DNA of 56,846 nt from an uncultured Clostridia bacterium (lineage in GTDB: Bacteria > Bacillota > Clostridia > TANB77 > CAG-508). Below are positions 17,663 to 26,122 of this stretch, piece by piece. The notes beneath the pieces are model-generated. The model saw only the letters and a program-made list of their open reading frames with translations. It ran no database searches and was not told the origin of the DNA. The translations under genes were made by a program, and so were the position numbers. The DNA is taken from NCBI GenBank assembly GCA_934167445.1, contig CAKPKJ010000008.1, positions 1 through 56,846 on the forward strand, written 5' to 3'. How positions within the stretch are numbered: the first letter of the stretch is position 1; each line of letters starts with the position of its first letter.

Positions 17663-18997
17663 CTACAAGTATAAAATTGGGCGGAATGAAAATTCGTAGA
17701 AGTTGCTGTCGGTCGCACCGTAGGCGTAACGATCGCTCGTGTAGCTGTAGCTGTAGTAACAACCTCCACGTCCAGTACACGGACGTCTGCTGTTGCCATA
17801 GGTCTCTGTTGACCATTCAGAACAATTACTTGCCATATCATATACATTACATATTTTATCTTGCTTACTTGCCTCTGTTAAGTTATTTGTTCCTTTATTT
17901 GCTGGACTTGAGTTTAATCTAGATTGTATTGAATATTTTTTGCTCTTGTCTGTTGTTCTATTATCTATTGTTTGCAAAAATAACGTTGCTGTATCCCATG
18001 CATAACTATTTATTAAATCACTCTCAAATGGTGTTCCTGTATACATTCCTCTACTTAATATGGCTGCTTGTGGTTGATAAATATAATTATATATATAATC
18101 ATTTGGTTTTAAGGTTATTTGTGTCAAGTTATCATCAGTTGTAGGACTAGACCTTTTTGTAGCTGTCCTTGCCTCATATCTTCCTATATAATATCCATGG
18201 CTACTTTCTGCTTTACTTTTAAAGTCTCCTATATCTTTTGCTATTGTATTTTCATATTTATTATCATCGTGATTTGCTGCGGTATCTTCAGTAGAATAAT
18301 AATAAATTTTATTTGTTCCTTGTTTTGTTTCCTTTCCATTACCATCAAATGTGTATCTATTCAATTCTATATTTATTGTGCCTTTATCTCTTGTTTTTAC
18401 ATTTTCTACTGGTATCCATACAAATTCACTTCCTGCTGTTTTTATATGTGTTTTATCTCTTACTACTATTCCATCTTCTACATTATCATTAGGATTTACT
18501 ACTTCAAATCCTGCTGGTATTGTTATAGGATTACCTAAATTGTCTTTGGCCTGTGTATTATCAGTTTCGTTTCCTGTTATTTCTGATAATAATTTTCTTT
18601 CTGTTGGTACATTTCCACTACCAGTTGATGTTACATTTCCATTACCATCTACAGTAAATGATTTTCCATCTACTGTTGTATTTACAGGAAATCCTGTTCC
18701 TGTTTTTGTTGCAGTTCCTCCATAATTATTTGTTATTTCTGTTACTAACTTATCGGCATCTAGTGCTCCTTCAGATTGTGCTCTTGCAGCCATTACTGCT
18801 AACTTTATTTTTTCCTCTGCACTCTTATCTTTATTTGTTGTTTTTGCATTTTGTGCTTGCGTTAATATTCCATTTTGTCCTGTTAACATTGCAATTGATA
18901 CACCTGCTAATATTAATAGCACAATTATTGTTATTACTAGTGCAATTAATGTTATACCATTTTTTTGTTTTATTTTGTTTTTTATTATATTATTCAT
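17663..18997 (-). CDS. Prepilin-like surface protein with one FGE/C-type-lectin domain and DGR-like variable region
   Basis: 444 residues. The prepilin leader and helix begin at KNGITLIALV (about 13-22) and continue into LTGQNGILTQAQNAK, the type IV pilin/pseudopilin pattern. Residues 55-140 are a spacer. The lectin-like unit starts about 150 (IPAGFEVVNP) and runs to SFRPILYL at the C-terminus, collinear with both units of the 890-residue protein, often with near-identical residues. The hypervariable segment covers residues 401-436, just before the end, the usual place of a DGR variable region. Likely a displayed binding protein. Divergent from the vWA gene with about 385 bases between. Confidence 0.85.
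   Translation of the reverse strand: MNNIIKNKIKQKNGITLIALVITIIVLLILAGVSIAMLTGQNGILTQAQNAKTTNKDKSAEEKIKLAVMAARAQSEGALDADKLVTEITNNYGGTATKTGTGFPVNTTVDGKSFTVDGNGNVTSTGSGNVPTERKLLSEITGNETDNTQAKDNLGNPITIPAGFEVVNPNDNVEDGIVVRDKTHIKTAGSEFVWIPVENVKTRDKGTINIELNRYTFDGNGKETKQGTNKIYYYSTEDTAANHDDNKYENTIAKDIGDFKSKAESSHGYYIGRYEARTATKRSSPTTDDNLTQITLKPNDYIYNYIYQPQAAILSRGMYTGTPFESDLINSYAWDTATLFLQTIDNRTTDKSKKYSIQSRLNSSPANKGTNNLTEASKQDKICNVYDMASNCSEWSTETYGNSRRPCTGRGGCYYSYSYTSDRYAYGATDSNFYEFSFRPILYL
17690..17797 (-). other. DGR-type variable region VR3
   Basis: A 36-codon GC-rich island, 19 codons ending in C. It aligns with VR1 and VR2 at conserved anchors (act gga cgt gga gg; acg agc N cgt; ttcattccgccca). The codon after acg agc is gat here, att in VR1 and tat in VR2, all derivable from AAT. 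Over the next 11 codons VR3 and VR2 differ at 10 of 22 first/second positions and at no third position. Confidence 0.75.
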
Positions 18998-19210
18998 AAA
19001 AAACTTCTCCTTTCTCTTTTTTCTTGTGTTTCTTTCTATTCTTTCTTTATTCTTTTGCTATTATCTGCTAAATTATAAATAATATACCCTTTATTGCACA
19101 TAAAACAATTCTTCTATACGTAAGTATTTAATTTTCAAGGTTCTATTATTTATTTTTTAGCTAATAATCTGCAATTAGATTGTACTTTAAACGTGTATTT
19201 TTTGCAATAG

Positions 19211-19252
19211 TTTTATGATAATAAATTGTTTTTTTATGATAATAGATTGTTT
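19211..19252. repeat. Two tandem 21-base direct repeats upstream of the vWA gene
   Basis: Units 19211-19231 and 19232-19252 (TTTTATGATAATA-A/G-ATTGTTT) differ at one base. They lie in the 385-base divergent spacer 18998-19382, which holds no gene I can see. They could be regulator sites for either neighbour. Confidence 0.5.
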
Positions 19253-19382
19253 TTTTGAATCAGATATTTTTTGAACTAAGTGTTTTTTATTTTAATCTAA
19301 ATATATTTCCTATATCCTCTTGTATATTTTTCAACTTGTGTTACAATATTAAATATACATACTAATAAAGGGAGAGGATTTT

Positions 19383-20741
19383 ATGTTAAAAATGAAGAAA
19401 AAAGTTTTTTTAGGTTTATTCCTAATTTTAATTTTAGTTGCAAATATGTCTTTTGCTTCTTACAGTACTGTTCAAATGTCTGTTGTAGAAGAACCTGTTG
19501 CAACTATTGAATTTGGTTCAAATTCAAAATTCGAAAAAAAATTAATTAGTAAAGATTTAACTAACAAAGAAGTTACTTTACAATTACAAGTAACTAATGG
19601 CGAAGCTAGCCAAAAACCTACTGGCGAAGTTGTTTTAGTTTTAGACAACTCAGCTAGTATGAATGATAATATTACAACTTCATCTGGTCAGACTACTAGA
19701 AAGCAGTTGATTTTCGATTCAGCAAAAAAATTTATAACTAATTTATTAAAAGATAATAAAGATTTAAAAATTTCTGTTGTTAGCTTCTCAACTAATACAG
19801 AAGTTTCTAAAGAAGGAACAACTGAAGATGCAACATTGGTTTCTGCTTTAAGTAATAATGCTTCAACTCTTACAAACGCTATTGATTCAATAGTAGCAAA
19901 TGGAGCTAGAACAGATTTAGAGGCTGGACTTGATTTAGCTAGCAAACAATTTTCAACCGAAAATAATAATAAATATATGGTAGTTTTAACAGATGGTGTG
20001 CCTAATGTTTCCTTAGGTCATAATAACCCATATTATTCTGATGATACAATTAATGCTACAAAAGCTAAATTACAATCAATTGAACAAAAAGGAATCCAAT
20101 TATTCACAATGTTGTCTGGAATCTCTGATGAAACTTATGTACCTTCAGGAACAACAAAATCTTTTGGAGAAATAATAAAAGAAGTTTTCGGAACTGCTTC
20201 AGCTCCTACAGCAGGAAAATTCTTATATGTTTCTGACGAAAAAATTGAAGAAACTATAAACATTATATATAGCACTTTAGTTCCAAAATCTCAAACATAT
20301 AAAAATATAAAAGTTGTTGATTATTTCCCAAAAGAAATTATAGATAATTTTGATTTTGCATATGTAGAAAAAGCAAACATTGGTGAAGTTTCTGCTCAAG
20401 TGGATACAACAAATAACTCAATTACATGGACTATCCCAGAACTTGCTAATGGCGAAACTGCTACAGTTCAATACAAATTAAAATTGAAACAAAACTTTGA
20501 TAGCAATATTATTGGAAAAATTTTAAAAACTAACGAAAAAGTAGACCTTACTTATGATGATTTTGATGGTAATAAACAAGAAAAAACTACTGATATCACA
20601 CCAAAATTAAAACTTGTTGAACCACCTGCTCAATTACCTAAAGCTGGTTTAAATACTATTATGGCAAGTATCTTAGTTGTTGTAGCTTTAGCTATATTCT
20701 TCTTTGTTAGATTTAAAAAATTAAATGATGATATAAAATAG
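19383..20741 (+). CDS. Cell-wall-anchored von Willebrand factor A protein
   Basis: 452 residues with an N-terminal signal peptide (basic start, hydrophobic 8-25, cleavage after SFA). The vWA domain spans about 82-290 with the MIDAS motif D88-N-S-A-S92 and LTDG, so it should bind a divalent metal and a ligand. A beta-rich stalk-like domain (300-410) follows. The C-terminus is LPKAG (418-422), a membrane helix and a Lys/Arg tail, a sortase-type signal with Ala in place of the usual Thr. Probably a surface adhesin or pilus-tip-like protein. No sortase gene lies in this window. Confidence 0.85.
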   Translation: MLKMKKKVFLGLFLILILVANMSFASYSTVQMSVVEEPVATIEFGSNSKFEKKLISKDLTNKEVTLQLQVTNGEASQKPTGEVVLVLDNSASMNDNITTSSGQTTRKQLIFDSAKKFITNLLKDNKDLKISVVSFSTNTEVSKEGTTEDATLVSALSNNASTLTNAIDSIVANGARTDLEAGLDLASKQFSTENNNKYMVVLTDGVPNVSLGHNNPYYSDDTINATKAKLQSIEQKGIQLFTMLSGISDETYVPSGTTKSFGEIIKEVFGTASAPTAGKFLYVSDEKIEETINIIYSTLVPKSQTYKNIKVVDYFPKEIIDNFDFAYVEKANIGEVSAQVDTTNNSITWTIPELANGETATVQYKLKLKQNFDSNIIGKILKTNEKVDLTYDDFDGNKQEKTTDITPKLKLVEPPAQLPKAGLNTIMASILVVVALAIFFFVRFKKLNDDIK

Positions 20742-20762
20742 AAAATTTAAAGACATTAATTT

Positions 20763-20811
20763 AAGAGAACCTAATTATTAATTACAACTTTAATAATTGG
20801 GTTCTCTTTTT
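20763..20811. terminator. Bidirectional terminator between the vWA gene and eno
   Basis: AGAGAACCTAATTATTAA pairs with TTAATAATTGGGTTCTCT (a single G-T). It has T-runs on both sides and the genes converge on it. Confidence 0.85.
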
Positions 20812-20818
20812 TATAATT

Positions 20819-22087
20819 TTATCCTATTATTTCATTTTCTATATATAATAATCTATTATATTTTGCCACTCTATCGGTTCGGCAAGGAGCTCCAGTTTTT
20901 ATTTGCCCTGCATTTACTGCAACTGCTATATCTGCAATTGTTGTATCTTCTGTTTCTCCTGACCTATGTGAAATAATTACATTGTATCCATTTTTCTTAG
21001 CTAGTTTTATTGTCTCTAATGTTTCTGTCAATGTTCCAATTTGATTTAATTTTATTAAAATACTATTAGCAATATTTCTGTTAATTCCTCTTTGTAATCT
21101 TTTAGGATTTGTTACAAATAAGTCATCTCCAACTAATTGAATTTTGTTACCTAACTTTTCAGTTAATATTTTCCAACCTTCCCAGTCTTCTTCTGCTAAT
21201 CCATCTTCTATAGAACTTATAGGATATTTTTCGCACAAGTTAATTAGATATTCTACCATTTCATTTTCCGTTTTTAATTCTTTAGTTTTCCAAAAATAAT
21301 ATCCTTTTTCTCCTATTTTTTTTGCCTCTTCATACATTTCTGTACTTGCAATATCTAGTGCTAATTTTATATCTTTTCCTGGCTCATAACCAGCTTTATT
21401 TATAGCTTCTGTAATACATTCTAAAGCGTCTTCTTCATCATTTAGATTTGGTGCAAAACCGCCTTCATCTCCTACTCCTACATTATGCCCTTTTTCTTTT
21501 AATACTTTTTTTAATGTATGATATATTTCAGTTCCTCTTTTCAATCTTTCTGCAAATGTAATTTCTCCTACTGGCATTATCATAAATTCTTGTATATTTA
21601 TATTATTCTCAGAATGTTTTCCACCATTTAAAATATTCATCATTGGAATTGGCATTTCCATACCATATATTCCACCTATATATTGATATAATTCTATGCC
21701 TAAAGAATGTGCTGCAGCTTTTGCCACCGCCAATGATACTCCTAAAATTGCATTTGCTCCTAGGTTTGATTTGTTAGGTGTATCATCTAACTTTATCATT
21801 TCTATATCAATTTTTCTTTGATCATATACATTTATTCCTATAATTTTTTTAGCTATTTTTTTGTTTACATTTTCTACTGCTTTTTCTACGCTTTTACCTA
21901 AATAATTGTTTTTGTCTCCATCTCTTAATTCAACAGCTTCGAAACTTCCTGTTGAAGCACCTGACGGCACTGATGCTTTTCCAACATATCCATCTTCTGT
22001 AATTACCTCTACTTGTACAGTCGGATTTCCTCTTGAATCTAGTATTTGCATTGATTTTATATCTTGTATTTTAAGAAAATTTTTCAT
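20819..22087 (-). CDS. eno: Enolase
   Basis: Enolase interconverts 2-phosphoglycerate and phosphoenolpyruvate in glycolysis. Of 422 residues, SRGNPTVQVEV, GASTGSFEAVELRDG, metal ligands in LALDIA, EDGLAEEDW and LVGDD, and the SHRSGETEDT loop are present. Monocistronic, converging on the vWA gene. Confidence 0.98.
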   Translation of the reverse strand: MKNFLKIQDIKSMQILDSRGNPTVQVEVITEDGYVGKASVPSGASTGSFEAVELRDGDKNNYLGKSVEKAVENVNKKIAKKIIGINVYDQRKIDIEMIKLDDTPNKSNLGANAILGVSLAVAKAAAHSLGIELYQYIGGIYGMEMPIPMMNILNGGKHSENNINIQEFMIMPVGEITFAERLKRGTEIYHTLKKVLKEKGHNVGVGDEGGFAPNLNDEEDALECITEAINKAGYEPGKDIKLALDIASTEMYEEAKKIGEKGYYFWKTKELKTENEMVEYLINLCEKYPISSIEDGLAEEDWEGWKILTEKLGNKIQLVGDDLFVTNPKRLQRGINRNIANSILIKLNQIGTLTETLETIKLAKKNGYNVIISHRSGETEDTTIADIAVAVNAGQIKTGAPCRTDRVAKYNRLLYIENEIIG

Positions 22088-22248
22088 ACAACTATCCTCC
22101 CTTAGTTAAAGAAAACACAACCCATAATATATGATAATATATATTCTTGCATTTTCTCTAATTTATAATAATTTTCCAATTTCTAGTATAGTATAACCTT
22201 TGCAAATATATTTATTCAGATTTTATTTATTCAATTATTTTTAACCTT

Positions 22249-23880
22249 TTATGATGCTTTTCTATTACGTAATTCAGTAGCATATTGCATTGTAACTTCA
22301 TTTATTTCGCCTGATGATATTCTTGCAATCTCTTCTATTACTTCATTTTCTTTTAATAATTTTATTTGTGTTTTTGTTCGATCCTCTATTACATTTTTAC
22401 TAATAAAATAGTTGTAATCCGCTTGTGCCACTATATTAGGCAAATGCGAAATACATAATACTTGGTGGTTTCCAGCAATTGATTTTAATTTATTTCCCAC
22501 ACTGTTAGCAGCCTTGCCGCTAATTCCAGTATCAATTTCATCAAAAACCAATATTGAAATATTATCATATTCTGCTAGTACTTTTTTTATTGCTAACATT
22601 ATTCTTGACATTTCTCCTCCTGATGCAATTTTAGATAATTCTTTTTCTTCTTCTCCAACATTTGTAGCAATATAAAATTTAACAATGTCTTTTCCTGTTG
22701 TAAAAAATTCTTTTTCTACATATTTTACATTTACACTTATTTTAGCATTTTTCATTTCTAATTCTTGTAATTCATTATTAATTTCTAAGCTTAATTTACT
22801 TCCTGCTAATTTTCTAATTTCATGCATTTCTTGTGCTTTTTCTGTCATTTCTGTTTCTATTTCTTTTATTTGTGTTTTTAATTTATTATTATATTCTTCC
22901 GCATTTTCAATTTTATCTAATTCTTGTTCAATTTTTTCTCGATACTCTAGTATTTCTTTTATTGTATTTCCATATTTTCTTTTTAATAAACGTATTAAAT
23001 CTAATCTTTCTTCTATTTCATTACGTTCATTTTCATCAAAATATGTGTCATCTTTATATCCATTTATATCTCTTGCAACTTCTTGTAATTCATAATATAA
23101 ATTTTTTAAATTTGTTGAAGTTTCTTGATATTTTTTATCTATATCCTCTATCTTCTCTAATGCCCTTATAGCCATACTTATATTATCTATTCCACCATCT
23201 TCTATTAAACTATTTGCTTTTTGTAAATTCTCTGATATTTTGGCAGAATTAGCAATTATATTTCTTTGTTCTTCTAGCTCTTCCTCCTCATTTTCTTTTA
23301 AATCTGCTTCTTCTATCTCTTTTATTTGATATTGTAATAAATCTATTTTTCTTTGTCTTTCTTTATCATCACCAAAATTTGCTTTCAGCTCTTTTTGAAT
23401 TCTTATATATTCTAAATATAATTCTTGATAACGATTTTTTAGTTTTACTAGTTTTTCCCCTGAAAATCCATCTAAATAATTTAAATGTTTTTTGCTATTT
23501 AATAAACCTTGTGTATCATTTTGTCCGTGTATTTCAATAAATTCAGCCATAAATTCTTTTAATTCATTAACAGTTACCATTCTTCCATTTATTTTACACA
23601 TATTTTTTCCATTTGTATTTATTTCCCTTGAAACAATAATATTTCCATCTTCTGCTTTTGGAGAATTTGGAACATACATACATAGTTCAACAAATGAATT
23701 ATTTTCTCCTCTTCTTATCATTTCTTTAGAAAATCTTCCTCCTGATATAATTTGCAATGAGTCTATTATTAGAGTCTTTCCAGCACCTGTTTCTCCTGTA
23801 AGTACATTTAAACCTTTATTAAAATCTATATTTAAATCTTCTATAATTCCAATATTTTTTATGTGTAAATTTGTTATCAT
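22249..23880 (-). CDS. recN: DNA repair protein RecN
   Basis: RecN is an SMC-like ATPase acting early at double-strand breaks. Walker A (GETGAGKTL) lies near residue 35, a long coiled coil at about 150-360, the signature region KIASGGEMSRIMLA, and Walker B ILVFDEIDTGISG. 543 residues, about normal. It has its own strong promoter, flanked by inverted CGAACAT sites that may be SOS operators. Confidence 0.98.
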   Translation of the reverse strand: MITNLHIKNIGIIEDLNIDFNKGLNVLTGETGAGKTLIIDSLQIISGGRFSKEMIRRGENNSFVELCMYVPNSPKAEDGNIIVSREINTNGKNMCKINGRMVTVNELKEFMAEFIEIHGQNDTQGLLNSKKHLNYLDGFSGEKLVKLKNRYQELYLEYIRIQKELKANFGDDKERQRKIDLLQYQIKEIEEADLKENEEEELEEQRNIIANSAKISENLQKANSLIEDGGIDNISMAIRALEKIEDIDKKYQETSTNLKNLYYELQEVARDINGYKDDTYFDENERNEIEERLDLIRLLKRKYGNTIKEILEYREKIEQELDKIENAEEYNNKLKTQIKEIETEMTEKAQEMHEIRKLAGSKLSLEINNELQELEMKNAKISVNVKYVEKEFFTTGKDIVKFYIATNVGEEEKELSKIASGGEMSRIMLAIKKVLAEYDNISILVFDEIDTGISGKAANSVGNKLKSIAGNHQVLCISHLPNIVAQADYNYFISKNVIEDRTKTQIKLLKENEVIEEIARISSGEINEVTMQYATELRNRKAS

Positions 23881-23898
23881 AATTTTCCTCCCACACTG

Positions 23899-23965
23899 AA
23901 AAAATGTTCGTAATTATTGTATCCTCAATTTTAAAAATTGTCAATACTTTTTACGAACATTTTTT
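23899..23965 (-). promoter_or_regulatory. recN promoter within paired CGAACAT-type inverted sites
   Basis: The promoter reads TTGACA (23939-23944), 17 bases, TACAAT (23916-23921) on the minus strand. It is enclosed by perfect 15-base inverted arms at 23899-23913 and 23951-23965, each carrying CGAACAT. The Bacillus LexA box is CGAACRNRYGTTYG; CGAACATTTTTTTG here matches it with two mismatches. LexA control is known for recN elsewhere and is inferred here. Confidence 0.6.
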
Positions 23966-23973
23966 TGTTTTTG

Positions 23974-25281
23974 TTATCCTACTTGTTTTTCAGGTACCTG
24001 CCTTTTTTTCTTTTCAAACTTTTGCTGTTTTTCGTCTTCTACTATTTTAGGTCCTTCATTTCCTAATACGGTTTCTTTTGTTATTACACATTTTACAATT
24101 TTAGGATTTGATGGAATATCAAACATTATATCTTTCATTATTTCTTCTATTATTGAGCGAAGTCCTCTTGCCCCAGTTTTTCTTTCTATTGCTTTATCTA
24201 CTATTGCTTCTAATGCTTCTTGTTCAAATTCTAGCTCAACTCCATCTATTTCAAATAATTTTTGATATTGTTTCACTAATGAATTTTTAGGTTCTTTTAA
24301 TATTTTTACTAATGCTTTTTTGTCTAATTCTTCTAGTGTTGCAATTATTGGTAATCTTCCTATAAATTCTGGAATTAATCCAAATTTCAATAAGTCTTGT
24401 GGTAATAATTCCTTAAATACTTCTGTTTTACTCATATCTTTTTTAGTATTTACTTGTTTTCCAAAACCTATTGCTTTTTCTCCAGTTCTATCTTTTATAA
24501 TGCTTTCTAAACCTTCAAAAGCTCCACCGCAAATTATCAAAATATTTTCTGTATTTATTTGTATTAATTCTTGGTTCGGATGTTTTCTACCTCCTTGTGG
24601 TGGTACTGATGCAACTGTTCCTTCTATTATTTTTAATAATGCTTGTTGCACACCTTCTCCACTTACGTCTCTTGTTATTGAAGGATTTTCTGATTTTCTT
24701 GCGATTTTATCTATCTCATCTATATAGATTATTCCTTTTTCAGCTTTTTCTATATCTCCATCAGCTGCTTGAATTAATTTTAATAAAATGTTTTCAACAT
24801 CTTCTCCAACATATCCAGCTTCTGTAAGTGTTGTTGCATCTGCTATTGCAAATGGAACTTTTAGTATTTTAGCTAATGTTCTTGCAAGTAATGTTTTTCC
24901 ACATCCTGTTGGTCCTAATAATAAAATATTACTTTTTTGTATTTCTACATCATCATCTTTTTTTACATTTTCTTCATGAGCAATTCTTTTATAATGGTTA
25001 TATACTGCAACTGATAAAGTTCTTTTTGCATCATCTTGACCGATTACATAATCATCTAAAATTTGTTTTATCTCTTTTGGTGTTGGCACACTGCTCATTT
25101 CATTTAGGCTGTATCCGGCTTTCTCGTCATCATATAATTCTGTTTCTATAATATTGTTACATAAATCAACACATTCATCACAAATATATACACCTGGTCC
25201 TGCCACTATTTTTCTTACATTTTCCTGTGTTTTACCACAAAATGAACATCTTACGCTTTTAGGTACATCTTTTTTTGCCAT
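23974..25281 (-). CDS. clpX: ATP-dependent Clp protease ATP-binding subunit ClpX
   Basis: ClpX unfolds substrates for ClpP. The N-terminal zinc-binding domain has CSFCG and CDECVDLC. Then come Walker A (GPTGCGKT), Walker B (IIYIDEIDK), and the ClpP-binding loop IGF. I start at ATG 25279-25281 (MAKKDV), preceded by AAAGGAGAG; a longer in-frame start adds nine residues. It lies directly downstream of clpP. Confidence 0.98.
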   Translation of the reverse strand: MAKKDVPKSVRCSFCGKTQENVRKIVAGPGVYICDECVDLCNNIIETELYDDEKAGYSLNEMSSVPTPKEIKQILDDYVIGQDDAKRTLSVAVYNHYKRIAHEENVKKDDDVEIQKSNILLLGPTGCGKTLLARTLAKILKVPFAIADATTLTEAGYVGEDVENILLKLIQAADGDIEKAEKGIIYIDEIDKIARKSENPSITRDVSGEGVQQALLKIIEGTVASVPPQGGRKHPNQELIQINTENILIICGGAFEGLESIIKDRTGEKAIGFGKQVNTKKDMSKTEVFKELLPQDLLKFGLIPEFIGRLPIIATLEELDKKALVKILKEPKNSLVKQYQKLFEIDGVELEFEQEALEAIVDKAIERKTGARGLRSIIEEIMKDIMFDIPSNPKIVKCVITKETVLGNEGPKIVEDEKQQKFEKKKRQVPEKQVG

Positions 25282-25350
25282 AGTTCTCTCCTTTTTTAGA
25301 AATTCCAACTAATTTCCTTATTTTTTATTTTCATATGTTTTTTGTCTATA

Positions 25351-25956
25351 TTATTTTCTTTTATCCATAATGCCATCTATCAATCCATATTTTAAGGCTT
25401 CTTCTGCAGTCATATAATTGTCTCTTTCTGTATCTTTTTCTATTGTTTCGATTGATTGACCTGTTCTTTCACTTAAGAATTTATTTAATTTTTCTCTTGT
25501 TTTTACTAAATGATCTGCATGGATTTTTATTTCAGTTGCTTGACCTGAAAGTCCTCCACCACCAATTAATGGTTGATGTATTAATATTTCTGCATTTGGT
25601 GTTGCAAATCTTTTTCCTTTTTCTCCTGCTGCTAAAAGTGCTGCTCCCATACTTGCTGCCATTCCTATACATATTGTTGATACTGGGCATGAAATATAAT
25701 TCATTGTATCAATTATTCCCATTCCGTCTGTTATTGATCCTCCTGGTGAATTGATATATAAACTTATTTCTTTTTCAGGATCTTCTGATTCTAAGAATAA
25801 TAATTGTGCTATTACTAAGCTTGCTGTTGTTGCATTTACATCTTCTCCTAAAAATATTATTCTATCTTTTAATAATCTTGAGAATATATCATATGATCTT
25901 TCTCCTTTACTTGTTTGTTCTACAACATATGGTACTAAACTATTTTTTTCTAACAT
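25351..25956 (-). CDS. clpP: ATP-dependent Clp protease proteolytic subunit
   Basis: 201 residues with the Ser of GMAASMGA, the His of ILIHQP and the Asp in the C-terminal part forming the serine-protease triad. ClpP forms a 14-mer degraded by neither itself nor free proteins unless an AAA+ partner feeds it. Order tig-clpP-clpX is standard, though a terminator separates tig here. Confidence 0.98.
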   Translation of the reverse strand: MLEKNSLVPYVVEQTSKGERSYDIFSRLLKDRIIFLGEDVNATTASLVIAQLLFLESEDPEKEISLYINSPGGSITDGMGIIDTMNYISCPVSTICIGMAASMGAALLAAGEKGKRFATPNAEILIHQPLIGGGGLSGQATEIKIHADHLVKTREKLNKFLSERTGQSIETIEKDTERDNYMTAEEALKYGLIDGIMDKRK

Positions 25957-26065
25957 TTTTTATCCTCCTAGCATTTTATTTGTTAGTATATTAACCTAAC
26001 ATTTATTTTTATTATTTTTTTGCAATTAGTCATATTTATTATACTTGTTTTTCCTTTAATTGCAA

Positions 26066-26113
26066 AAAAGCCAGAGCTAAAATTTAACCATTAAATTTTA
26101 TCCTCTAGCTTTA
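26066..26113 (-). terminator. Terminator of tig
   Basis: Stem of TAAAATTTAA/TTAAATTTTA extended by AGAG/CTCT and AAGC/GCTT, ending in a T-run on the minus strand, just after the tig stop. Confidence 0.75.
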
Positions 26114-26122
26114 TATTTGGTT

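Noticed and set aside
17613..17847. Small Arg/Cys/Thr-rich reading frames across VR3
   Set aside because: They are out-of-frame readings of the GC-rich variable region of the 444-residue gene.
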